From Geminicoccaceae bacterium (GTDB lineage Bacteria; Pseudomonadota; Alphaproteobacteria; Geminicoccales; Geminicoccaceae): a DNA stretch of 6,468 nucleotides. How positions within the stretch are numbered: the stretch's first letter is position 1; each line of letters begins with the position of its first letter. Made by a program: the position numbers and the translations under genes. The DNA lies in contig JAGREZ010000090.1 in the NCBI GenBank assembly GCA_020446285.1, forward strand, positions 9,654 to 16,121. Direction: 5' to 3'. Shown here piece after piece: positions 1 to 5,460 of the stretch. A model generated the notes under the pieces. That model was given only the letters and a program-made list of their open reading frames with translations. It had not been told where the DNA came from and ran no database searches.

Positions 1-26
1 GGGAGCGCAGCCTGCGTGGCGCTTGA
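1..26 (+). CDS. Possible 3' end of an upstream gene (partial)
   Basis: The frame beginning at base 3 encodes ERSLRGA and then stops with TGA at 24-26, eleven bases before a strong terminator hairpin. Five of its seven sense codons end in G or C. The other two plus-strand frames read through the hairpin, so this is the most natural end for an upstream gene. Only about eight codons are visible, so no family can be named. The upstream unit could instead be a non-coding RNA. Confidence 0.3.
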
Positions 27-36
27 ACGCAAGAGC

Positions 37-67
37 AAATACCCCGCTGCTTGCGGCGGGGTATTTT
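37..67 (+). terminator. Rho-independent terminator of the upstream unit
   Basis: A perfect 11-bp inverted repeat (AAATACCCCGC at 37-47, GCGGGGTATTT at 56-66) encloses an 8-nt loop and runs into a T-rich tract (TATTTTATT, 62-70). The GC-rich core followed by T residues is the classic intrinsic terminator layout for plus-strand transcription. The A residues of the left arm could give weak termination in the other direction. It insulates the following AT-rich region and the pilus operon from upstream transcription. Confidence 0.87.
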
Positions 68-70
68 ATT

Positions 71-238
71 GCGCCTCATCATACCAATATGAATCATGCA
101 ATATAAAAACTACAAATGAACATATGTGAATAATGGATGCGCATGTCATTACAAGAATATTGTGTAGATATAGAGAGATATTTGGTATGTTAATCGAATA
201 TTAACAGTTGTGAGGTAGGAGTTAACGCCAACGACTGC
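71..238 (+). promoter_or_regulatory. AT-rich non-coding leader/promoter region of the pilus operon
   Basis: This stretch of about 170 bases holds no credible gene. Base composition drops to roughly 31% G+C over 71-210 by hand count, against clearly GC-rich flanking genes. It contains the CtrA-like box described separately, a GTTAAC palindrome at 221-226 and a purine-rich AGGTAGGAG at 213-221. No strong sigma-70 pair is evident; the best matches, such as TATGTT at 186-191, are poor. The composition and position point to a regulatory region for the downstream operon. Confidence 0.6.
190..205 (+). promoter_or_regulatory. Candidate CtrA-binding box (TTAA-N7-TTAAC)
   Basis: TTAA (190-193), seven bases (194-200) and TTAAC (201-205) match the CtrA consensus exactly. 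CtrA is the response regulator that controls the cell cycle, motility and pilus genes in alphaproteobacteria. The site also lies inside a perfect dyad, TGTTAAT-N5-ATTAACA (188-206). CtrA-activated promoters usually have the box around -35. That would put the -10 near 221-227 (GTTAACG, a weak match) and the transcript start near 230-240, close to the first pilus gene. The AT-rich background raises the chance of a random match, to a few percent by my rough estimate. Confidence 0.55.
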
Positions 239-871
239 ATGGCGGGACCCTCATCCGTGAACCTGTTTTCCAGATTGAAAGACGATCGGTCGGCAAGCAT
301 CGCGGTGGAGATGGCTTCGGCGACGGCCTTCATGGTGATCGCGCTGATCGGCTTTGTCGAAGCGGGCATCGCCAAGACCCAGGAATCGTTTGCCGACCAC
401 GGTTATGCCGTGTTCGGGGAACTGGTCATGTCGCATGAAGGGCCGATCACCTGCAGCGATCTCGACGGTTATTTCCGCCTTGCGCAGCAGGCTTACGCAA
501 CCGGCAATATCGGCAATGCGATGTCCGCCGGCGACGCACCGTCACCCTTCGCATTGCGCGTGGCGGGCATCGAGGTCCTTCGCGAGGGCCGTCACGGGCG
601 CGTGGAGCCGAAAGTCATGTGGCATGCCCATTATGACGTCGACACCGATTTCGCCCTCGACGAAACCGTCAGTCTTCCGGATGCCCTCGAGAACGAATCC
701 GATTTCTACATTCTGCTCGAGGGGCGGACGCGGATCTCCTCGGCATTCAGCTTCCTCGTCAAGGCGGCCGACGAACTGCTCATCGAGCGCGAGGAAACCA
801 GGATCATCACGCCGAGATATCAGACAAAGATGATCGCATCCGGCACCTCGACGACGAACTGCCGGATCTGA
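239..871 (+). CDS. TadE/TadG-like minor pilus assembly protein
   Basis: A protein of 210 residues with a short charged N-terminus (SRLKDDR, 11-17), one hydrophobic segment at about 25-46 and a long extracytoplasmic part. This is the layout of the TadE/TadG family of Tad (Flp) pilus minor proteins. It has a Glu at 24 (IAVEMAS) like the +5 Glu of pseudopilins, but the residue expected at -1 is Ala rather than Gly, so prepilin peptidase cleavage is doubtful. The domain ends in a tail with one Cys (208); another Cys is at 72. It is first of three co-directional pilus genes. The start is uncertain. ATG 239 has AGGAG-like bases only 17 nt upstream, while GTG 257 (204 residues, MNLFSRLKDD...) has GGGA nine bases upstream and would fit better with a CtrA-box promoter at 190-205. 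The family call rests on architecture and on its neighbours. Confidence 0.72.
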   Translation: MAGPSSVNLFSRLKDDRSASIAVEMASATAFMVIALIGFVEAGIAKTQESFADHGYAVFGELVMSHEGPITCSDLDGYFRLAQQAYATGNIGNAMSAGDAPSPFALRVAGIEVLREGRHGRVEPKVMWHAHYDVDTDFALDETVSLPDALENESDFYILLEGRTRISSAFSFLVKAADELLIEREETRIITPRYQTKMIASGTSTTNCRI

Positions 872-896
872 CCGGCAAGAAACCAGAGGCCCTCGC

Positions 897-2498
897 ATGC
901 CAATCAAGACTGTCCACCTGGTCCGGGACCGCAAGGGTTCCGCCATCCTCATGCTTGCACTGGCCCTTCCCGTCATCGTCATGGTCCTCTCGCTGGGCGT
1001 CGACTATGCAAGGACGCTCGTTGCCCGGCAGAAACTCCAGAACGCCGCCGACACGACGACCCTGGCCGTCGTCAAGCGCTCGATTCTGGATGGCGGGCTG
1101 GGCGAGGAGGATCTGGCGGCTTTCGGCAGGGACTATCTCGCCGCACAGTTCGATGGCGTGTACAGGATCGACGGTTTCGATATCGATCCCTCGGTGGTGA
1201 CGGCGGAGCTGTCGCTGACCGGTTCGGTCTCCGGTCTTTTCACGAGAATCTTCAAGACGGACATTCTCGACTACAAGGTCAATTCCGCGGCAACGATCGG
1301 GCGCACCGCCATCGAGGTCGCCCTGGTTCTGGATACGTCACGCTCGATCTCCGATGCCGAACTGTCGGCGCTCAAGGCTTCCGCGATGAAGCTGGTCGAC
1401 GAGATCATTCCGCCTTCATCGGCGGGGTCCGCGCAAACCACGGTGTCGCTGGTGCCGTTCGCCGGAATGGTCCGCCTGCCCGTATCCGAACGCGGCGAGT
1501 GGTGGATCGATGCCTATGGCGGGGGAGCTCCGCATCATTTCGATCACATCAACACGATTCTCTACGCGGTCGGGGCCAAGCCCCGTTTCTGGCGGCCGAC
1601 CCGGGGCGAACTGTTCGATCAGGTCACGGATCATGAATGGCAGGGATGTCTGGAACATCCGCCTCATCCCAACGATGTCAACGATGTCGAGCCGGTCAGA
1701 TGGGATCCCGCCACATGGTTTCTGCCATATTTCGCCTTCGACGTCCTTGATCTCCCGGCGAACAGCAAGAAGCAAGCCTGGAACGACTGGCTCGACGATG
1801 ATGCGGGTGGCTGCTTCACGCCTCCCGACGACAGTGACTTCGATGCAAATTTCGACACGACCTGCAAGTACGGGTCTCCGGGCAGAACGGTTCGCAGCAA
1901 TGGCAGGAAGGGCGTCATCAAGGGCGAGAAGATCGAACTCGGCCCGAACTATTACTGCACGGTCAGCCCGTTGCTGCCCCTGACCTCCGATCGCGAGGCC
2001 CTGGCGAAGGCGATCGACGGGATGGGCAACGACCATGTGAACATCACCGATCTGACGATCGGGCTGATGTGGGGCTGGCGCGCCCTGTCACCCGATCCGC
2101 CGCTGGCGCAATCGCCCGGACACCCCTCGAAGGAACGGCTCAAGTTCATCGTTCTCATGTCGGATGGCGCCAATGCCGCCGCCCAGGGCAGGGGCAAGCA
2201 ATACGGGGGCTGGGGAATGCCCGGCGACGGACGGCTGGGCCCCTCCATCGATTCCGCTTCCGACGACAAGGACATCGCGGCCGTGATGGACGGGCGCACG
2301 CTCGAGGCATGCGCCAATGCAAAACGTTATGGCATCACCATCATGTCCGTCAATTTCGGCGAGAACACCACCGGATCCGGAGTTCTCCAGCAATGTGCCA
2401 GCAGCGGCCTGTACTACGAGGCGACCGATGCCGCGGCCCTGGGCGATGTATTCCGGTCCATCGGCGTCCATATCGGCTCGCTGCGTCTGACCCGGTGA
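897..2498 (+). CDS. tadG: TadG-like pilus protein with von Willebrand factor A domain
   Basis: 533 residues, in the TadG size range. The N-terminus is short and basic (MPIKTVHLVRDRKG), followed by one membrane segment at about 15-37 and then YARTLVARQKLQNAADTTTLA, typical of TadG-like proteins. A von Willebrand factor A domain starts at about 138 (AIEVALVLDTSRSIS) with an intact metal-ion-dependent adhesion motif, Asp146-x-Ser148-x-Ser150. Thr384 or Thr387 (NITDLTIGLMWGWRALSP) and Asp423 (LMSDGAN) supply the remaining metal-site positions. Between the MIDAS strand and the Thr lies an insert of about 170 residues rich in Trp, Pro and Asp, with Cys 251, 307, 323 and 354, which could form disulfides outside the cytoplasm. 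TadG is a membrane-anchored minor component needed for Tad pilus assembly or adhesion in known systems. The start has GAGG at 886-889, seven bases upstream. The 25-nt gap from the preceding gene and 16-nt gap to tadE suggest co-transcription. Confidence 0.88.
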   Translation: MPIKTVHLVRDRKGSAILMLALALPVIVMVLSLGVDYARTLVARQKLQNAADTTTLAVVKRSILDGGLGEEDLAAFGRDYLAAQFDGVYRIDGFDIDPSVVTAELSLTGSVSGLFTRIFKTDILDYKVNSAATIGRTAIEVALVLDTSRSISDAELSALKASAMKLVDEIIPPSSAGSAQTTVSLVPFAGMVRLPVSERGEWWIDAYGGGAPHHFDHINTILYAVGAKPRFWRPTRGELFDQVTDHEWQGCLEHPPHPNDVNDVEPVRWDPATWFLPYFAFDVLDLPANSKKQAWNDWLDDDAGGCFTPPDDSDFDANFDTTCKYGSPGRTVRSNGRKGVIKGEKIELGPNYYCTVSPLLPLTSDREALAKAIDGMGNDHVNITDLTIGLMWGWRALSPDPPLAQSPGHPSKERLKFIVLMSDGANAAAQGRGKQYGGWGMPGDGRLGPSIDSASDDKDIAAVMDGRTLEACANAKRYGITIMSVNFGENTTGSGVLQQCASSGLYYEATDAAALGDVFRSIGVHIGSLRLTR

Positions 2499-2514
2499 CG
2501 AACGAGGGTTCCCC

Positions 2515-3021
2515 ATGACCACAGAATGGCTTCGAAGGCTGGATTCATGCGGTGCATCGGCTCTCGAATTCGCGCTCACCGCCCCGATCTTCATCGGCCT
2601 GCTCGTCGCCTTCTTCGATGTGGGAATCTATTTCCTCAACAAGAACGTCATGATGAGCGCTCTTTCGGTCGCCCAGAGAACGGTCCAGACCGGCGAGATC
2701 CAGGCCGTATCCCCGAACATGCGCGAACGGCACATTCAGGACATGGTCTGCGGGGAAACGATCCTGAGCGCCTGTGACAAGCGCCTCTCGGTCGATCTCC
2801 GCCGGCTTGACGGCACGGTACTGAAAGACGGCGAAGGCTATACCCCCCGCATTGACGACTACCGTTTCGATGCCGGTTCCGGGGGAACGCTGATGGGCCT
2901 GGAACTGAGCTACCGCCTGCCGACCCTGTTCTCCGGCCCGGTCTTCGAACACGCAGGCACATCGGACGACAGCATCCTCCAGGTCCGCAGCATCTTCCGA
3001 ACCGAACCCTTCCAGCCCTGA
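2515..3021 (+). CDS. tadE: TadE-like pseudopilin
   Basis: 168 residues, normal for TadE. After a 13-residue leader (basic residues at 7-8) comes CGASALEFALTAPIF. Gly13 is followed by Glu at the +5 position (Glu18), the G|xxxxE signature cut by TadV-type prepilin peptidases, and then a hydrophobic segment at about 19-40. The remainder is extracytoplasmic, with Cys 79 and Cys 87 that could pair. TadE is a pseudopilin needed for Flp pilus biogenesis. The ribosome binding site is GAGGG at 2504-2508, six bases before ATG. It is last in the three-gene pilus operon, followed by candidate terminator hairpins. The family call is firm; its specific role in this organism is inferred from Tad systems elsewhere. 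Confidence 0.86.
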   Translation: MTTEWLRRLDSCGASALEFALTAPIFIGLLVAFFDVGIYFLNKNVMMSALSVAQRTVQTGEIQAVSPNMRERHIQDMVCGETILSACDKRLSVDLRRLDGTVLKDGEGYTPRIDDYRFDAGSGGTLMGLELSYRLPTLFSGPVFEHAGTSDDSILQVRSIFRTEPFQP

Positions 3022-3063
3022 CCGCAAGGGACTGCTTGCGGGCCGGCCCTGCTTCTTTCAGGG
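3022..3063 (+). terminator. Candidate terminator after the pilus operon
   Basis: Directly after the tadE stop codon is a perfect 7-bp hairpin, CCGCAAG (3022-3028) and CTTGCGG (3035-3041), with a 6-nt loop. The GC-rich palindrome GGGCCGGCCC (3040-3049) follows, then a 5-bp hairpin CCCTG/CAGGG (3047-3051, 3059-3063) with a pyrimidine loop CTTCTTT. There is no proper T-run behind a stem, so this is a weak intrinsic terminator or an mRNA 3'-end stabilising structure. Confidence 0.4.
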
Positions 3064-3114
3064 GTGGTGTGGTGTGCATTCCGATCAACGAGCATGGATG
3101 TCAGGCTTCTTTCA
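3051..3114. repeat. 10-bp direct repeat GCTTCTTTCA
   Basis: GCTTCTTTCA occurs at 3051-3060 and again at 3105-3114, 54 bases apart, both within the non-coding space between the convergent tadE and glycosyltransferase genes. The match does not extend beyond ten bases on either side. Its function is unknown. A match of this length in so short a region is mildly unlikely by chance. Confidence 0.4.
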
Positions 3115-3140
3115 ACACCCTGCCAGTACATCGAACCAAG

Positions 3141-3157
3141 CAGATCATACTGATCTG
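3141..3157. repeat. Perfect 7-bp inverted repeat between convergent genes
   Basis: CAGATCA (3141-3147), TAC, TGATCTG (3151-3157) is a perfect dyad. It can be stretched with mismatches to a flanking CCA (3136-3138) and TGG (3160-3162). Neither strand has a T-run directly behind it, so it is not a standard terminator. It may be a protein-binding dyad or a transcript-end structure. Confidence 0.5.
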
Positions 3158-3174
3158 ACTGGATAAATGGATGC

Positions 3175-3204
3175 AAAAACAAACGCTCTAGCGCGAATCG
3201 CGCT
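3175..3204 (-). terminator. Candidate terminator of the glycosyltransferase transcript
   Basis: Read on the minus strand, a 6-bp hairpin (AGCGCG-ATT-CGCGCT, 3204 down to 3190) overlaps the last codons and stop of the glycosyltransferase. Six bases later comes TTTGTTTTT (3183 down to 3175). A GC-rich stem followed by a T-tract is terminator-like, but the gap before the T-tract is longer than usual and the stem is short. Confidence 0.4.
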
Positions 3205-4369
3205 GCTGCCGCAGGCGTGGTGCGACGGTGTTCCGGTAGAAGTCGAGCAGGCGCGTGCGGAAGGCGGCGTGGCTGAATTCGTTGCGGACCCGCTCCTTCG
3301 CCCGCGCGGCAAGTGCCGCGGCGGCAGCGGGATCGCCGGTCAGGTGCAGGAGGCCCTCGGCCATCGCCCCGGGCTCCGGCTCGACCAGATGGGCGATATC
3401 GTCGCCGATCACCTGGGTGTGGGTGGAAAGGGCGGTTGCCAGCAGCGGCTTGCCGCTGTCGAGATAGGAGTAGATCTTCATGGGCGTGTTCACGCCCACC
3501 AGCCGCGGCGAGACCACCACATCCGCCTGATCGAGATAGGCAGCCAGCTCGCAGATTGGCCTTGGCCCGAGAAAATGGGCGAAATCGCCGACACCGAGCG
3601 CCTCCGCCTTCGTCCGGTAGCGCCCGATATCCTCCTTCGATCCGCCGATGATGACCAGCTGCATGCGCCGCTTCGGCAGGGCGAGCGCGAATCCCTCCAT
3701 CAGCAGGTCGAGCCCCTGATAATGTTCGAGATTGCCGACATACATCACCACCGGATCGTCGAAACGCGCCTGCGAGGCGTCGACATCCTCCTGCGCCACG
3801 ATCGCCCCGTCGAGAAGGCTCACATCGGTGAGCGTGGTGACGGGAAGGTCCGGCGCCGCCTTGCGCGCCACCTCCTCCAGCGCCGGGCAGCAGGCAAGGG
3901 CAGCCACCGCGCGGCGAAGGGCGCGGCGTTCGATCCATTCGAGACCGGCGAGCAGCGGCCGGCGCAGCGTGTATTTCTCGTCGAGCTGCTGGGGAATGGA
4001 GGAATCGATGTCGAACACATAGGGCACGCCGAAGAAGGGGCGCAGCCAGTGGGCCACATAGGCCATTTCCTCGACCGCGTGGATCACGTCATAACGTTCC
4101 GTCGCCAGCCGGCGCACGACCATCGCCGCCATCATCAGATCGCAGATGCTTTTCTTCAGGGAAAAGCCCGGACGAATGCCGCGCAGAAGGGAAATATCCG
4201 GCACGCGATGAAAGCGCACGCCGTCCATCTCCAGGGACTCACCCTCGGCAAAGGTGATCACGTCGATCTCATGGCCGCCGCCCGCCAGCGTATCCAGCAG
4301 CATCCGCACGGCAATCGGCGTTCCCCGCAACGTGAAGAACGGCTGCGGTGCAAGAACCAGAATACGCAT
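3188..4369 (-). CDS. Glycosyltransferase, GT4-type (GT-B fold)
   Basis: 393 residues, usual length for GT4 enzymes, which move a sugar from a nucleotide donor onto a glycan or lipid acceptor at the cytoplasmic membrane face. The N-terminal domain opens with MRILVLAPQPFFTLRGTPIA (first strand and glycine loop, 1-20), then a GGHEIDVIT strand (31-39) and RYDVIHAVEEMAY (92-104). The C-terminal domain starts near 207 with VVMYVGNLEHYQGLDLL, followed by LVIIGG (238-243), a Gly-Pro strand FLGPRP (266-271) and the donor-site region VVVSPRLVGVNTPMKIYSYLDSG (284-306). In this last region TPMK replaces the more common EGFG-type loop, as in a known subset of the family. It is the distal gene of a two-gene minus-strand operon with a methyltransferase, translationally coupled through a shared ribosome binding site. 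Donor and acceptor cannot be read from the sequence. Confidence 0.87.
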   Translation of the reverse strand: MRILVLAPQPFFTLRGTPIAVRMLLDTLAGGGHEIDVITFAEGESLEMDGVRFHRVPDISLLRGIRPGFSLKKSICDLMMAAMVVRRLATERYDVIHAVEEMAYVAHWLRPFFGVPYVFDIDSSIPQQLDEKYTLRRPLLAGLEWIERRALRRAVAALACCPALEEVARKAAPDLPVTTLTDVSLLDGAIVAQEDVDASQARFDDPVVMYVGNLEHYQGLDLLMEGFALALPKRRMQLVIIGGSKEDIGRYRTKAEALGVGDFAHFLGPRPICELAAYLDQADVVVSPRLVGVNTPMKIYSYLDSGKPLLATALSTHTQVIGDDIAHLVEPEPGAMAEGLLHLTGDPAAAAALAARAKERVRNEFSHAAFRTRLLDFYRNTVAPRLRQQRDSR

Positions 4370-4372
4370 CCA

Positions 4373-4377
4373 CTCCT
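4373..4377 (-). promoter_or_regulatory. Ribosome binding site overlapping the upstream stop codon
   Basis: On the minus strand AGGAG overlaps the TAG stop of the methyltransferase (4378-4376) and sits three bases before the glycosyltransferase ATG (4369-4367). The whole junction is TAGGAGTGGATG. This fixes the glycosyltransferase start and suggests translational coupling of the two genes. Confidence 0.75.
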
Positions 4378-5158
4378 ATCCAGTCGCCCGCGGTTGAGTT
4401 CGCTTGATTCGTCTGGCGCGCATGAGGACCGGCGTACCGATAAATCGGTCGAGTCTCAAGAACCGACAAAGCGATTCGAGCGGCCGGGAGATCCATGGCC
4501 GGTCGAGAACGCGGTGCGCGACCATCGGTGCGACGAACTGCCCGACCGAAGCGTCCACGGCAAAGCCGTTCTCGCGAAAGGCCTCGATCACCTCCTGCCT
4601 CGACATGGTGTTGAAGCTGCGCGTGTTTCCCTCGATCCGCTTTTTGGCGGAGAAAAGGAACGGTGTGAAGGCATTCGAGCCGCCGGGGATCGGAAAATCG
4701 ATGATGACGGCATCGCGCGCCGACCGGCAGAGGCCGGCGAGCAGCATCCGCCAGTTCTCGACATGCGGCATGATCCGAAGGGCGATCGCGACATCGAACT
4801 CGCCATCCTCGGTCGGCGGCGCACACAGCGCGCCGAGACGGACCTCGAGCGGCAGGTCGAGAGCCATGCCCACCGCCTCGATGCTGGTGGCCAGCAATGT
4901 CACCTTGTGACCCGCAGCAACGAGCGGCCCCGATACCTGGGCATGACCGCCGCCGACATCGAGCACGCGCGCCTTTGTCCACGGCCGCATGAACTCCATG
5001 AGAATCCTGGTCTGGACTTCCAGGAACCACGCGCCGGCGCGGCTGTCGAAGCGCCTTGCATAGGCCGGTGTCGCGGAAGCCAGATCCGGATTTTCCCCGT
5101 GAAGGTGACCATCTCCAGGCAGTTCGCGCAGCGAGGAATATGGATGCTGGTCTGTCAT
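4376..5158 (-). CDS. Class I SAM-dependent methyltransferase
   Basis: Read from ATG 5158, 260 residues. Motif I, the SAM-binding glycine loop, is VLDVGGGHA (65-73). A later strand with FDVAIALRIMPHVENW (121-136) corresponds to the region around motifs II/III of the Rossmann-like fold, followed by VIIDFPIPGG (151-160). The acidic residue usually found at the end of strand 2 is not evident: the sequence there is VTLLATSIEAV (86-96). The substrate is unknown. Its pairing with a glycosyltransferase suggests a sugar, lipid or polyketide-like acceptor in the same pathway. An open frame extends upstream to a TTG at 5215 and an ATG at 5197. Neither has a ribosome binding site and the extra residues look unlike a conserved domain, so I prefer 5158, itself preceded only by a weak, distant GGAAGG. 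This is the first gene of the minus-strand pair. Confidence 0.82.
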   Translation of the reverse strand: MTDQHPYSSLRELPGDGHLHGENPDLASATPAYARRFDSRAGAWFLEVQTRILMEFMRPWTKARVLDVGGGHAQVSGPLVAAGHKVTLLATSIEAVGMALDLPLEVRLGALCAPPTEDGEFDVAIALRIMPHVENWRMLLAGLCRSARDAVIIDFPIPGGSNAFTPFLFSAKKRIEGNTRSFNTMSRQEVIEAFRENGFAVDASVGQFVAPMVAHRVLDRPWISRPLESLCRFLRLDRFIGTPVLMRARRIKRTQPRATG

Positions 5159-5393
5159 GTTCGCCGCCGGCCTTCCAGGACCGCACGCTTCACCCATCGA
5201 CGACGCGGTCAACAAAGCATGGTCGGACGCTTTAGCCGACTCTGCGGGCAGTGCAAGGGCTTAAGAATGAAAGCTGTACTGTCCTGTCCCCGGTGATGCA
5301 CAAACGCCAAAAACGCTCCCGATGCGTGTAATTTGCCGAAACTTCGTTGCCGTTCGGCGATGCCATACCGGAAAACAGCCTGCAACACTGGAC

Positions 5394-5414
5394 AAACCCG
5401 CATGTAACGGGTTT
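5394..5414. promoter_or_regulatory. Candidate operator: 7-bp inverted repeat
   Basis: AAACCCG (5394-5400) and CGGGTTT (5408-5414) form a perfect dyad around CATGTAA, ending 46 bases before the epimerase start codon. The 21-bp size and spacing fit a dimeric regulator's operator. If TGGACA (5389-5394) is a -35 element, the dyad fills the -35/-10 spacer. It has no T-run of terminator type after the right arm. The regulator is unknown. Confidence 0.45.
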
Positions 5415-5450
5415 AGAGCTCGCGTCGGGCCTTTTCGTGAAAGCGTGAGT

Positions 5451-5456
5451 AGGGAG
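5451..5456 (+). promoter_or_regulatory. Ribosome binding site of the epimerase gene
   Basis: AGGGAG lies four bases before ATG 5461. It is purine-rich and well placed, and it fixes the start of a reading frame that stays open to the window end. Confidence 0.75.
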
Positions 5457-5460
5457 AACT

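Larger units (their letters stand above)
5159..5460. promoter_or_regulatory. Divergent intergenic region between methyltransferase and epimerase genes
   Basis: About 300 bases without a supported gene, from which transcription must run both ways. The 7-bp dyad at 5394-5414 is listed separately. Weaker items are GTCGG/CCGAC (5222-5226, 5236-5240) and a short hairpin TTGCCG-TT-CGGCGA (5347-5360). No convincing sigma-70 promoter is visible. The best plus-strand option is TGGACA at 5389-5394 with TTTAGA at 5412-5417. On the minus strand a TTGCAC/TAAAGC pair (5256 down to 5229) is a poor match. No CtrA-like TTAA-N7-TTAA box is present here. Confidence 0.5.

Noticed and set aside
71..180. Possible small ORFs or an RNA gene in the AT-rich region
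   Set aside because: The ATG codons there are followed by early stops (4-5 codons), no tRNA-like fold or internal terminator is visible, and composition fits a promoter region.
1416..2036. A 206-codon minus-strand open frame inside tadG
   Set aside because: Codon-aligned shadow of tadG, without a recognisable domain.
2910..3938. A 342-codon minus-strand open frame overlapping tadE and the glycosyltransferase
   Set aside because: Out of frame with the glycosyltransferase on the same strand and composed of low-complexity Arg/Gly/Ala-rich sequence.
3167..5296. A 709-codon open frame on the plus strand opposite the glycosyltransferase and methyltransferase
   Set aside because: Its codons align exactly back-to-back with the sense codons of both minus-strand genes, which happen to share a frame. 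Stops there would need sense TTA, CTA or TCA codons, rare at this GC content. The translation is an Arg/His/Gln-rich string with no domain, while the opposite strand encodes recognisable enzymes.
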